A stretch of 64,000 bases of DNA. Source: Mesorhizobium sp. Its GTDB lineage: Bacteria > Pseudomonadota > Alphaproteobacteria > Rhizobiales > Rhizobiaceae. This document shows, piece after piece, positions 49,979-58,488 of the stretch; position 1 is the stretch's first letter, and every line of letters begins with the position of its first letter. The position numbers and the translations under genes were made by a program. The stretch is taken from positions 3,244,001 to 3,308,000 of the forward strand of contig NZ_JAMLIG010000001.1 of NCBI RefSeq assembly GCF_023954305.1. Direction: 5' to 3'. The notes under the pieces were generated by a model, which did not search any database, had not been told where the DNA came from, and saw only the letters and a program-made list of their open reading frames with translations.

Positions 49979-51595
49979 TCACCCCTGATCCTCCAGCACC
50001 ATTCCCGCCCCCTTCCACCCCGTCATGATGGCGGCGGCGTTGGTGTTGCCGGTGATGTTGCCCGGAAAGATCGAGGCGTCGATGACGCGCAGGCCGGCAA
50101 TGCCGTGGACCCGCAGGCGAGGGTCGACGACGGAGGAGGCCAGGTCGGGGCCCATGCGGCAGGTGGAGCAGGGGTGGTAGACGGTGCCGGAGCGGCGGCG
50201 GAAGTCGTCGATCAGGTCGGCGTCGGATTGGACGGAGGGACCGGGCAGGACTTCCTCGGCGATGATTTCGGCGATGGCCGGCTGCGCGGCGATCTTGCGC
50301 ACGAACTTCACCGCCGCCAGCATCTCCTCCACGTCGTGGTTCGTCGAATAGGCGTTGGCGACGATCCTGGGTTGGTCGTGCGGATCGGCGGAGCGGATCA
50401 TGATCTCGCCGCGCGAGGAGGGGCGGGCGTTGGAGAGGCCGATGGAGAAGCCGGGCCACGGGTCGGGCGCGAGGATGGGGCGTTCGCCAGCGCGCGGAAT
50501 GACGGTCGAGAAGGCCTGGAAATAGAGCTGCATGTTGGGCCGGGTGCGCGCCGGGTCGGTGCGGAAGAAGCCGCCGCCATTGTTGATCGAGAGCGACAGC
50601 GGGCCGGTGCCGGAAAGCAGATAGCGCGCGCCGACCAGCGCCTTGCCCCACCAGGGGCGCAGGATCGAGTTCAGCGTCGGCACATTGGCCTTGAACGTGT
50701 AGTTGATGCCGACATGGTCCTGCAGGTTCGCGCCGACATTGGCATTGGCGTGGACCACCGGAAGGCCGAGCGACTGGAGCAGCGCGCCGGGGCCGATGCC
50801 CGACAGCTGCAAGAGCTGCGGCGAGGCGACGGAGCCTGCCGACAGGATCACCTCGCGGTTGGCGCGGGCCTGTTTGGTCTGGCCGTTCTGCTCGTATTCG
50901 ATGCCGACGGCGCGCGAGCCCTCGAACAGGATGCGGGTGGCGAGCGCGCCTGTTTCGGCGCGAACGTTCCTGCGCGTCATCGCCGGGCGCAGGAAGGCGC
51001 GCGCGGCCGACATGCGCCGCCCGCCCTTAGTGGTGATCTGGTAGATGCCGACGCCTTCCTGGGCGGCACCGTTGAAGTCGCGGTTGAACGGCAGTCCGGC
51101 CTGCCTGCCTGCCTCGATGTAGCGGCGGGTGAGCGGATGGACGGCTGGCGACATGTCGGTGACGTGCAGCGGGCCGCCCGTGCCGCGCCAGGCGTCGTCG
51201 CCGGCCTGGTTGTCCTCGATCGCCTTGAAGACGGGCAGGAGGTCGTCATAGCCCCAGCCCGGATTGCCGGCGTCGCGCCAGTCGTCGAAGTCCTCGCGCG
51301 CGCCGCGGATCCACACCATCGCGTTGATCGAGCTCGACCCGCCCAGCACCTTGCCGCGCGGCCAGTGGTCGGCGGTGCCGGCGAGCCCCGGATCGGGCTC
51401 GGCCCTGTAGTTCCAGTTCACCGCCGGATCGAAGAAGGTCTTGCCGTAGCCGAGCGGCATCTGGATGTAGAAGCGCCGGTCCGAGCCGCCGGCCTCCAGC
51501 ACCAGCACCGAGAAGCGTCCGCTGGCCGACAGCCGCTCGGCGACCACCGAACCTGCCGATCCCGACCCGACGATGATGAAGTCGAACTGCTGCAT
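49979..51595 (-). CDS. GMC family FAD-dependent oxidoreductase (choline dehydrogenase-like)
   Basis: A 538-residue flavoenzyme that oxidises an alcohol. The N-terminal FAD motif is GSGSAGSVVAERLSASGRF, followed by GGSSSINAMVWIRGAREDFD (GMC signature 1) and VILSAGSVASPQLLQLSGIG (signature 2). The catalytic His is in TVYHPCSTCRMG, and the partner Asn in GNITGNTNAAAIM. It is probably cytoplasmic or membrane-associated. It precedes the enolase-superfamily gene and may act in the same sugar or sugar-acid pathway. Confidence 0.9.
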   Translation of the reverse strand: MQQFDFIIVGSGSAGSVVAERLSASGRFSVLVLEAGGSDRRFYIQMPLGYGKTFFDPAVNWNYRAEPDPGLAGTADHWPRGKVLGGSSSINAMVWIRGAREDFDDWRDAGNPGWGYDDLLPVFKAIEDNQAGDDAWRGTGGPLHVTDMSPAVHPLTRRYIEAGRQAGLPFNRDFNGAAQEGVGIYQITTKGGRRMSAARAFLRPAMTRRNVRAETGALATRILFEGSRAVGIEYEQNGQTKQARANREVILSAGSVASPQLLQLSGIGPGALLQSLGLPVVHANANVGANLQDHVGINYTFKANVPTLNSILRPWWGKALVGARYLLSGTGPLSLSINNGGGFFRTDPARTRPNMQLYFQAFSTVIPRAGERPILAPDPWPGFSIGLSNARPSSRGEIMIRSADPHDQPRIVANAYSTNHDVEEMLAAVKFVRKIAAQPAIAEIIAEEVLPGPSVQSDADLIDDFRRRSGTVYHPCSTCRMGPDLASSVVDPRLRVHGIAGLRVIDASIFPGNITGNTNAAAIMTGWKGAGMVLEDQG

Positions 51596-51720
51596 GACGC
51601 CCCCGATCGGGCGAGACTAGCGCCGAGTCCCGCGCCGCGCAGGAGGCCGTTCCGGCATGCTGTGTGAGAAAAGCGACGGGTGCGCGTCGTCTGCACGTCT
51701 TCAGACGAAGGCGCTCTGTT

Positions 51721-52146
51721 TTACGCCCCGATCGCCTGCAGGCCGTCCTCCAGCCATTCGCCGAGCATCGGCCGTTCGAGCAGGTAGCGCCAGGGTTTGA
51801 TGTCGGAGCGGCTCTTCGCTTCCTGGACGGCCGCCTTGAACTCGCTGGCGTCGAAATCGCCGCGGCCGATCCACATCAGCGCGACGAGTTCGGCAGCTTC
51901 GTCCTCGTTCAATTCGCGGATGTGGGCGCGCAGCTCGCGGGCGGTCAGGTCTTCCTCCTCTTCCTCCGCAAGGCCGTCATGATGGTGGGTCTCGTGGCCG
52001 CGGTCGTCGACCTCCACGTCGTGCTCGGCGCCGTCCTCGTAGTCGGCGTTCATGCCCGCGCTCACCGCGCGTGCCTTGAGAATCAGCTGCCGGATCGTGT
52101 CGGGCGAGATCGTCAGATCCCATTCCTTGTCGCGAATGCGCCGCAT
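51721..52146 (-). CDS. DUF3775 family protein
   Basis: A 141-residue conserved protein (MRRIRDKEWDLTISPDTIRQ). The centre is an acidic, histidine-rich linker. The C-terminal half, LRAHIRELNEDEAAELVALM followed by WIGRGDFDASEFK, is the characteristic DUF3775 part. Function is unknown. The start at 52146 is preferred to a long upstream frame that runs antisense through the neighbouring gene. It is divergent from the DUF486 gene. Confidence 0.78.
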   Translation of the reverse strand: MRRIRDKEWDLTISPDTIRQLILKARAVSAGMNADYEDGAEHDVEVDDRGHETHHHDGLAEEEEEDLTARELRAHIRELNEDEAAELVALMWIGRGDFDASEFKAAVQEAKSRSDIKPWRYLLERPMLGEWLEDGLQAIGA

Positions 52147-52260
52147 GCGTGGTCTCCTTGCCGCGAGCATAGCCGATTTTGCGCAGTTGCAAGACCCCAC
52201 CCGATTGACAGGAGCAAGGCGCGGCCCGAAATCTCGCGCTCCTCTCCGCAAGGTCCCTCC

Positions 52261-52611
52261 ATGTCGCTGATCGTGTCGCCCTACGTCCTGCCGGTCGTCC
52301 TCCTCATCGCGTCCAACGTGTTCATGACGTTTGCCTGGTATGGCCACCTGAAGTTCACCGGCTCGCCGCTGTGGATGGCGGTGATGGCTTCGTGGGGGAT
52401 CGCCTTCTTCGAATACTGGCTGGCCGTGCCGGCCAACCGCATCGGCCACCAGGTCTATTCGGCGGCCGAGCTGAAGACGATGCAGGAGGTGATCACGCTG
52501 GTCGTCTTCGCCGGCTTCTCGGTGCTCTGGCTGAAGGAGGCGATCACCTGGAACCATGCCATCGGCTTCGCGCTGATCGCCATCGGCGCGACATTCATCT
52601 TCCGCGCCTGA
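52261..52611 (+). CDS. DMT-superfamily DUF486 membrane protein
   Basis: A small integral membrane protein of 116 residues with four helices. The strongly conserved stretch FEYWLAVPANRIGHQVYSAA is the DUF486 signature, followed by ELKTMQEVITLVVFAGFSVL. Family members belong to the DMT superfamily, but transport function has not been shown. It is monocistronic or is followed by the MarR regulator 74 bp downstream. Confidence 0.88.
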   Translation: MSLIVSPYVLPVVLLIASNVFMTFAWYGHLKFTGSPLWMAVMASWGIAFFEYWLAVPANRIGHQVYSAAELKTMQEVITLVVFAGFSVLWLKEAITWNHAIGFALIAIGATFIFRA

Positions 52612-52641
52612 CGGGGAAAATTGGCAAACGCCGCGCGGTGT

Positions 52642-52651
52642 TGTAATTACA
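52642..52651. promoter_or_regulatory. Palindromic site upstream of marR-like gene
   Basis: TGTAATTACA is a perfect 10-bp palindrome located 35 bp before the proposed MarR start. MarR regulators usually bind such AT-rich palindromes in their own promoters, so autoregulation is likely. One site only was found. Confidence 0.4.
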
Positions 52652-52685
52652 CGGAATGCCACATCCTCACGAGATGCCCTCGCGG

Positions 52686-53153
52686 ATGAACGATCCGACC
52701 CCGGGCGACATCGCCTGCATCGGGGCCGCGCTGCGCCGCACGGCGAACCTCGTCACGCGCATCTACAACGCCTACCTCGCGCCGTCGGGGCTGGAGGTGA
52801 CGCAGTATTCCATCCTGCGCAAGATCGAGGCCGGACGCGCCGGCTCGGCCTCCGAGCTCGCCGAGATGGTGGGCGTCGAGCGCTCGACCCTGGCGCGCAA
52901 CCTGGAGCGGCTCGAGAGGCTCGGGCTGATCTCCGCCGCGTCGGGCGAGGGGCGTCGCCTGGTGTACGGGCTGACCGCCGAGGGGCAGGCGCGGCTGGCG
53001 GCGGCGCTGCCGCTGTGGCGCCAGGCACAGGAGGCGCTGGTCGATGCACTCCCGCCGCACCGGGCTGAGGAGATCGTCGGCGAGCTGGCGCTGCTGCGCG
53101 CGGCTGCGCGAGCCGCCCCAGCGCCGAAGGCGAAGGCTGACCACGGTCCCTGA
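52686..53153 (+). CDS. MarR family transcriptional regulator
   Basis: A 155-residue winged-helix regulator. The DNA-binding part reads EVTQYSILRKIEAGRAGSAS, with recognition helix around MVGVERSTLARNLERLERLG and wing ISAASGEGRRLVYGLTAEGQ. Flanking helices form the dimer. Start codons at 52656, 52674 and 52686 are all in frame; the last gives the family-like N-terminus MNDPTPGDIACIGAALRRTA. A palindrome upstream suggests autoregulation. The ligand is unknown, and there is no obvious efflux target beside it. Confidence 0.85.
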   Translation: MNDPTPGDIACIGAALRRTANLVTRIYNAYLAPSGLEVTQYSILRKIEAGRAGSASELAEMVGVERSTLARNLERLERLGLISAASGEGRRLVYGLTAEGQARLAAALPLWRQAQEALVDALPPHRAEEIVGELALLRAAARAAPAPKAKADHGP

Positions 53154-53287
53154 ACGCCGTGCGCCGCGAAATGTGAATTCCTTCCTCTCGCGCCGGGTAT
53201 GCCTTGCGCTATGATCGGCGGGGAATAAACGGGCGGCCGCGGTCGTTGGTCGATGATGCGAGCCCGGAACGGACAGAGGAGGTCCCC

Positions 53288-53824
53288 ATGTCGATCCGTA
53301 TGACGCTTTCCACCGCATTCTTGGCGCTGACCCTGCCCGCCGCCAGCCTGGCTTATGCCGCCGGCGGCGACGGCGGTTCGGGCGGGTCTGGCCAAACGCC
53401 GGCCTGCAAGTCGGGCGAGGTCTATTCGCAGAAGGAGAAGAAGTGCGTTCCCGCCAACCAGGGCGCGATCGACGACGACGACCTGTTCCAGACGGGGCGC
53501 GCGCTCGCCTATGCCGGCCGCTACGGCGAGGCAATCGAGATGCTGGGCCTCGTCTCCGACAAGAACGACCCGCGCGTCCTGAACATGCTCGGCTTCTCGC
53601 ACCGCAAGTCCGGGCGCATCGAGGTCGGCCTCGGCTACTACCAGGAAGCGCTGACCATCAACCCCGACTTCACGCTGGCGCGCGAATATCTCGGCGAGGC
53701 CTATCTGACGCTCGGCGATCTCGCGGCGGCGAAGAACCAGCTCTCCGAGATCGAAAAGCGCTGCGGCAAGGGCTGCGCGGAATATGCGGCGCTGGAAAAG
53801 CAGATCGAAGCTGTTGGCGGGTGA
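53288..53824 (+). CDS. Secreted tetratricopeptide-repeat protein
   Basis: A 178-residue exported protein with a signal peptide (MSIRMTLSTAFLALTLPAAS, cleavage after AYA near residue 24). A glycine/serine linker with a Cys pair and a TPR domain follow (ALAYAGRYGEAIEMLGLVSD, HRKSGRIEVGLGYYQEALTI). It is probably periplasmic. The ATG at 53288 follows an excellent ribosome site (AGAGGAGGTCCCC). TPR proteins of this type often scaffold envelope complexes, but no partner is evident. Confidence 0.82.
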   Translation: MSIRMTLSTAFLALTLPAASLAYAAGGDGGSGGSGQTPACKSGEVYSQKEKKCVPANQGAIDDDDLFQTGRALAYAGRYGEAIEMLGLVSDKNDPRVLNMLGFSHRKSGRIEVGLGYYQEALTINPDFTLAREYLGEAYLTLGDLAAAKNQLSEIEKRCGKGCAEYAALEKQIEAVGG

Positions 53825-53870
53825 GAGATGGCGCTGTTGCGGGACTGATTGGATAGCGGGCGCTCCACGG

Positions 53871-54029
53871 CGCCCCCCTTTGTCCTGCCGGACATCTCCC
53901 CCACGAGGGGGGAGATTCGCTATCGCATTTCTTTTCGCCAATCGCGAACGTTGCATGACGAGCGGCGTGATTGGAACTGCCGATCTCCCCCCTCGTGGGG
54001 GAGATGTCCGGCAGGACAGAGGGGGGGCG
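53871..54029. repeat. Large intergenic palindrome, family D
   Basis: A 159-bp inverted repeat. The outer arms start CGCCCCCC and continue with GTCCTGCCGGACATCTCCCC and CACGAGGGGGGAGAT; the opposite arm is nearly identical. It fills the gap between the convergent TPR gene and the sugar dehydrogenase, so it may also act as a bidirectional terminator. Confidence 0.88.
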
Positions 54030-54068
54030 TGACTGAGCGGGCCGCGGCGTGATTTCTTCTACCGCGCG

Positions 54069-55208
54069 CTACTCGCCCCTCGCCACCCGCACGATACGGC
54101 CATCGTCCTCGTCGGTCAGCAGCCAGAGCGAGCCGTCGGGGGCGACGTTGACGTCGCGGATGCGGCCGAACTCGCCTTCGAACATCCGCTCCTCGCCGGT
54201 GATCGCGCCGCCGGCGTCGCGGTCGAGCCTGGACAGAAGCTGAAACTTCAGTGCGCCGGCGATCAGGTCGCCTCGCCATTCGGGGAACATGTCTCCTTCA
54301 TAGACGACAAGGCCCGACGGGGCGATCGAGGGATCCCAGTAGTGGACCGGCTGTTCGAAGCCGGGCGCCTTGGTGCCGACGCCGATCTGGCCGCCGCCAT
54401 AGTTCTCACCGTAGCTGATCTCCGGCCAGCCGTAGTTTTTTCCGGCCTGCGGATTATTGACCTCGTCGCCGCCCTGCGCGCCGTGCTCCACGGTCCACAG
54501 CCTGCCTTCGGCGTCAATCGCGAAGCCCTGCGGGTTGCGGTGGCCCTTCGACCAGATCTGCGGCAGCGCGCCGCCGCGTCCGTCGGCATAGGGGTTGTCG
54601 GCCGGCACCGACCCGTCGGCATTGATGCGCAGCACCGCGCCCGCCGCGTCCGTCCTATCCTGCGCGCGCGGACCCTCGCCACGGTCGCCGGTGGTGAAGA
54701 AGACCGTGCCATCGGGATGCAGCACGATGCGCGAGCCGAAGTGCTGGCCCTTCTGCGTCTTCTTCGGCATCGAGAACAGAACCTTCAGGTCGTCCAGCCG
54801 CGCCGCCGCGCCGTCGCGCACCAGCCGGGCACTGGCGATCGCCGTGCCGGCGCCGCCCGGACCGGGCTCCGAGAAGGTGAAGAAGATGCGGCCCGTCTTG
54901 GTGAAATCCTTCGCCACCGCGACGTCGAGCAGCCCGCCCTGGCCGCGGGCGGCGACCTCCGGCACGCCCTCGACCGGTTCCGACAGCGTACCATCGGCGC
55001 CCACCAGCCGCATGCTGCCCGAACGCTCGGTGACGATCGCCACGCCTTCGGGCAGAAAATCGAGACCCCAGGGGTGATCGAGGCCATCGGCGACGATCGC
55101 GGTGACGACATCCACCTTCTCGGTCGTGTATTCCCCGCCCGCCGCCGGCCAGGCCAGGAGCGCGACCGGGGCAAACAGAGCGACGGCAAGAGCGTGTTTC
55201 GGGCGCAT
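54069..55208 (-). CDS. PQQ-dependent sugar dehydrogenase (soluble aldose type)
   Basis: A periplasmic six-bladed beta-propeller of 379 residues, homologous to soluble glucose dehydrogenase and E. coli YliI. It has a signal peptide (MRPKHALAVALFAPVALLAW, cleavage near residue 24). Propeller motifs include GLDHPWGLDFLPEGVAIVTE, SKGHRNPQGFAID and EHGAQGGDEVN, where PQQ-binding residues lie. The ATG at 55208 follows GAAGGAGATGACCCG. Whether the host makes PQQ cannot be seen in this window. Confidence 0.85.
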   Translation of the reverse strand: MRPKHALAVALFAPVALLAWPAAGGEYTTEKVDVVTAIVADGLDHPWGLDFLPEGVAIVTERSGSMRLVGADGTLSEPVEGVPEVAARGQGGLLDVAVAKDFTKTGRIFFTFSEPGPGGAGTAIASARLVRDGAAARLDDLKVLFSMPKKTQKGQHFGSRIVLHPDGTVFFTTGDRGEGPRAQDRTDAAGAVLRINADGSVPADNPYADGRGGALPQIWSKGHRNPQGFAIDAEGRLWTVEHGAQGGDEVNNPQAGKNYGWPEISYGENYGGGQIGVGTKAPGFEQPVHYWDPSIAPSGLVVYEGDMFPEWRGDLIAGALKFQLLSRLDRDAGGAITGEERMFEGEFGRIRDVNVAPDGSLWLLTDEDDGRIVRVARGE

Positions 55209-55349
55209 CGGGTCATCTCCTTCGAATTTTTCTGTTGGCAGTCGGCCTGACATGGGGCGAAGCGGCCCCCTCGCAACCTCATCCCGTTGGGGAATGCGCA
55301 AAACCGCCTATAGTCGCGGTCACAAGCGGGTGATCGTGATTCGGGGATC

Positions 55350-55883
55350 ATGCGGGGCGCGAACGACAATGCCGAAAGCGACGGCGGCGGCCCGTTCAGG
55401 CCGTCGGTGCGCGCCCTCGCGCGGCCGGTCGTCGCTGTCGCAGCACTCTACGGCGCGCCGCTGGCGGGGTTGCTGATCGCCGGCCAAGGCGGCGGCGCTG
55501 TCGCCCGGCTCTGCGTCCTCGCTCTCAGCCTGTCGATGCCGTTCCTGATCGCCTATGCGGTGCTGCGGCGCGCGACGGCGCGGATCGATGTCATGCCGCA
55601 CACGCTGCTGCTCCGCCCCGGCTTCCCGCGCACCGGGCACCATGTCGTCCCCTATTCGGTCATCCGGGCGGTCAGGATCCGGCGCGGGCTTCGAGGCCGG
55701 CTGGCGGGAAGTGCGACCCTGGTCGTCGAGCTGGCGGGCGGGACCCTGGTCGAGGTCGCCGACCTGGCGGACGCCGAGGCGGCGCGGGCGGAAATCCTCG
55801 CGCGCCTCGATCCGCGCAAGCCGGCGCCGGCGGGCGAATCCGCGGCGGATTTGCCCGAAAATCCCCGGATGCGGACCGGTTGA
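55350..55883 (+). CDS. Membrane protein with PH-like domain, function unknown
   Basis: A 177-residue protein. Two membrane helices (about 24-45 and 48-68) are followed by a soluble part (RIDVMPHTLLLRPGFPRTGH onward) resembling the bacterial PH domain found in small membrane proteins. The C-terminal tail is proline-rich. No catalytic motif is visible. The likely start ATG at 55350 has no strong ribosome site. It is upstream of greA in the same direction, separated by the attenuator-like leader. Confidence 0.6.
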   Translation: MRGANDNAESDGGGPFRPSVRALARPVVAVAALYGAPLAGLLIAGQGGGAVARLCVLALSLSMPFLIAYAVLRRATARIDVMPHTLLLRPGFPRTGHHVVPYSVIRAVRIRRGLRGRLAGSATLVVELAGGTLVEVADLADAEAARAEILARLDPRKPAPAGESAADLPENPRMRTG

Positions 55884-55955
55884 GCGCCCCTGCGTCAACA
55901 TTTTTTTCGTGAAAATCGCAGCGAAGCAGCTATATTGACGGCAAAAGAGGTTCAG

Positions 55956-55994
55956 CGGTCCCGTTAGCCAAGGCTCGCGGACCGTTTTCTTTTT
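55956..55994 (+). terminator. Intrinsic terminator in the greA leader (attenuator-like)
   Basis: CGGTCC (55956-55961) pairs with GGACCG (55979-55984), with a smaller inner stem AGC-CAAG-GCT. The hairpin is followed at once by TTTTCTTTTT. It is the strongest intrinsic terminator in the window. It lies between the PH-domain gene and greA, 62 bp before the greA start. It may end the upstream transcript or attenuate a greA leader transcript starting near the TATATT at 55931. Confidence 0.8.
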
Positions 55995-56056
55995 GTCCGG
56001 GCGGGGCGAGGCGCAGATGTGCGACGCCGCCGGGGAATGAAAGGAAGGGCAGGAAC

Positions 56057-56530
56057 ATGATCAAGGTCCCGATGACCGGCTCCGGCTTCGCAGCCATCAA
56101 GGAAGAGCTGCGCTGGCGTCAGCAGGAAGAGCGTCCGCGCATCATCGAAGCGATCGCGGAGGCCCGCTCGCACGGCGACCTTTCCGAGAATGCCGAGTAT
56201 CACGCCGCCAAGGAATCGCAGAGCCACAACGAGGGACGGATCGCAGAGCTCGAGGATTTCATCGCGCGCGCGGACGTGATCGACGTGTCGAAGCTGTCCG
56301 GCGACAAGGTGAAGTTCGGCGCCACCGTCGAGGTCGTCGACGAGGACACCGAAGAGAAGAAGACCTACCAGATCGTCGGCGACATGGAGGCGGACGTGAA
56401 GTCGGGCCGCATCTCGATCTCTTCGCCGATCGCGCGGGCACTGATCGGCAAGGAGGTCGGCGACACGATCGAGGTCAACGCGCCGGGCGGCGCACGAGGC
56501 TACGAGATCGTCGACCTGCGCTTCGGCTGA
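56057..56530 (+). CDS. greA: Transcription elongation factor GreA
   Basis: Rescues backtracked RNA polymerase by stimulating its intrinsic transcript cleavage. The 157-residue protein has the N-terminal coiled coil with the acidic tip in ARSHGDLSENAEYHAAKESQ, and the C-terminal FKBP-like domain ending SSPIARALIGKEVGDTIEVN and GYEIVDLRF. The start is ATG 56057 after AAGGAAGGGCAGGAAC. It converges with waaC, 3 bp apart. The leader contains a strong intrinsic terminator, as in E. coli, where greA is autoregulated through such a hairpin. Confidence 0.95.
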   Translation: MIKVPMTGSGFAAIKEELRWRQQEERPRIIEAIAEARSHGDLSENAEYHAAKESQSHNEGRIAELEDFIARADVIDVSKLSGDKVKFGATVEVVDEDTEEKKTYQIVGDMEADVKSGRISISSPIARALIGKEVGDTIEVNAPGGARGYEIVDLRFG

Positions 56531-56533
56531 GCC

Positions 56534-57502
56534 TCACAATGCGCGACGCTGCGCGATCAGTTTTTCCGCTTCCAGAACGACATCGTCCGCGCGGACCGGC
56601 CTGCCCGGTCCGGCTGAGAGCGACGACGCATAGGCGCCGCGCGGGCCGGTGAGGCCGGGTTCGGTCGACAGGAACACCGCAACGGTCGGCAGACCGAAGG
56701 CGGCGGCGAGGTGGGTGAGGCCGGTGTCGACGCCGATGGCGAGGTCCGATCGGCCGATCGCCCCGGCGATCTCCGGCAGCGGCGATCTCGGGATGACGAC
56801 GACGCCCGGAACGGCGGCGATCGATTCCGCCACCTGCCGCTCAGTATCGCTGGACCAGGTGACCAGTGGCGTGAGACCGCGGGCCAGCAAGGCGCGGGCG
56901 GTCGCCTGCCACTCGACGATGCTCCATTTCTTGTCGTCGCGGCTGGCGCCGTGCAGCAGGAAGGCGGTGCGGGCGCCGGGGGCCGCCGCATAGCCGGCCG
57001 GCGGCGGCTCCACGCCGGACGCGAGGCGGGACAGGTCCGGCGCGTAGCCCAACGCCTGGCCGAACAGGCGGCGGGTGCGCTCGATGGCATGCAGGCCCCT
57101 TGGGACGGCGAAGCTTCTTGCGTAGAAGCGGGCGGCGATCGGTTCGCGGGCGCTGGCACGGTCCAGGCCCCACACCGGCGCACCGGCCAGGCCTGCCACG
57201 ACGGCCGATTTCAGCAGTCCCTGCGCGTCGAGGACGAGATCGTAGCGCGCGCCGTGCAGTTCCTGCCGCAGCGCCGCCGCCTCTCGCCAGGTCGCGGCCG
57301 AGAACAGGTGCTTGCGCCAGCGGCGCAGCGCGACCCGGTGGATGGAGCGGATCTTCGGATGGAGCGCGACGATGCCGGCGAAGCCTTCCTCGACGCACCA
57401 GCCGAACTCGATGTCCGGGCGCGCCGCGAGCGCGTCCTCGAGCGCCGGGAAGGTGTGGATCACGTCGCCCATCGACGACGTTTTGACGATCAACACTCTC
57501 AT
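56534..57502 (-). CDS. waaC: LPS heptosyltransferase I (WaaC)
   Basis: A GT9 glycosyltransferase of 322 residues that adds the first L-glycero-D-manno-heptose to Kdo of the LPS inner core. It begins MRVLIVKTSSMGDVIHTFPA and has LDAQGLLKSAVVAGLAGAPV, LLHGASRDDKKWSIVEWQAT and the sugar-nucleotide pocket IGVDTGLTHLAAAFGLPTVA. The ATG at 57502 overlaps the stop of waaF (ATGA), so both are co-translated with hldD upstream. Donor: ADP-heptose made by hldE, gmhB and hldD in the adjoining cluster. Confidence 0.92.
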   Translation of the reverse strand: MRVLIVKTSSMGDVIHTFPALEDALAARPDIEFGWCVEEGFAGIVALHPKIRSIHRVALRRWRKHLFSAATWREAAALRQELHGARYDLVLDAQGLLKSAVVAGLAGAPVWGLDRASAREPIAARFYARSFAVPRGLHAIERTRRLFGQALGYAPDLSRLASGVEPPPAGYAAAPGARTAFLLHGASRDDKKWSIVEWQATARALLARGLTPLVTWSSDTERQVAESIAAVPGVVVIPRSPLPEIAGAIGRSDLAIGVDTGLTHLAAAFGLPTVAVFLSTEPGLTGPRGAYASSLSAGPGRPVRADDVVLEAEKLIAQRRAL

Positions 57503-58488
57503 AGCAGGCGCTCGACCGAGGCGAGCACGCGGGCGACCTCCAGCGAGTTCAGGCAGTTGAGATGCCCGAGCGGACATTCCTTCTTGTGGCAGGGCGAACA
57601 GTCGAGGCCGAGCCAGACGAGTTCGCGGTTCTCCGAAAGAGGCGGGGTGTTTTCGGGCGAGGTCGAGCCGTAGACGCCGACAATCGGCGTGCCGACGGCG
57701 GCGGCGACATGCATCAGGCCGCTGTCGTTCGAGACCGCCACCCTGGCCGCGGCGATCAGGTCGATGACGTCGGTGAGGGTGGTTTGGCCGGCAAGGTCGA
57801 TCGCGCCGGGAGCGAGCGAGGCGATCTCGCCGGTCACGGGCGCATCGTTCTTCGACCCGAACAGCACGACCTTCAGCCCGCGCTGCATCAGCGCCTGGGC
57901 GAGGCCCGCATAGGCGGCGCTCGGCCAGCGCTTGGCGGGACCGAACTCGGCGCCCGGCATCAGCGCGACGAAGCCGCCCCCGGCGAGGCCGTGGTGTTCG
58001 AGGAGCGTGCGCTGGTTGGCCGTGTCGACATCCAGCTTCGGCGCGCGGAAGGCGCCGCCGCCGGCGAGCGTGTGAAAGGCCTGCGCCGTCTTGCGCTTCA
58101 GCTCGGCCGGGAGCGGAACGATGCGGTTGATCACGCCGTAGCGCAGCTCGCGGCGATGGCCGACGCGCAGGGGAATGCCCGCGAAGAACGGGACGAGCGC
58201 CGATTTCCAGGAGCCCTGCATGACATAGGCCTGGTCGTATCGGCCCTTGAGTTCGCGGCCGAGGCGCCAGCGCGCCCCCAGTTCCAGCTTCCGGCGCGAG
58301 AACGGCGCGTCGATGCGGGCGCGGATTTCGGGCATGCGCTCGACCAGCGGGGCGGCCCAGGCGGGCGCGATGACGTCGATCGCGGCGTCGGGGTGAAGCT
58401 CGCGCAACGCCGAGAACAGGCATTGCGCCATCACCATGTCGCCCACCCAGCGCGGGCCGATCACGAGGATGGACGGGCTTTCAGCCAT
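57499..58488 (-). CDS. waaF: LPS heptosyltransferase II (WaaF)
   Basis: A GT9 enzyme of 329 residues that adds the second heptose of the LPS inner core. MAESPSILVIGPRWVGDMVM is the typical start. MPGAEFGPAKRWPSAAYAGL and AVSNDSGLMHVAAAVGTPIV form the donor site, and a cysteine-rich C-terminal stretch CSPCHKKECPLGHLNC is characteristic of WaaF. It overlaps hldD by 28 bp at its start and waaC by 3 bp at its end. Confidence 0.93.
   Translation of the reverse strand: MAESPSILVIGPRWVGDMVMAQCLFSALRELHPDAAIDVIAPAWAAPLVERMPEIRARIDAPFSRRKLELGARWRLGRELKGRYDQAYVMQGSWKSALVPFFAGIPLRVGHRRELRYGVINRIVPLPAELKRKTAQAFHTLAGGGAFRAPKLDVDTANQRTLLEHHGLAGGGFVALMPGAEFGPAKRWPSAAYAGLAQALMQRGLKVVLFGSKNDAPVTGEIASLAPGAIDLAGQTTLTDVIDLIAAARVAVSNDSGLMHVAAAVGTPIVGVYGSTSPENTPPLSENRELVWLGLDCSPCHKKECPLGHLNCLNSLEVARVLASVERLL

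Noticed and set aside
49961..51667. A 568-codon plus-strand frame opposite the GMC oxidoreductase
   Set aside because: An antisense mirror of a strongly supported gene.
39308..54029. CRISPR array suggested by repeated GC-rich palindromes
   Set aside because: Copies are far apart, differ in sequence and lie between genes. There are no regularly spaced repeats and no cas genes.
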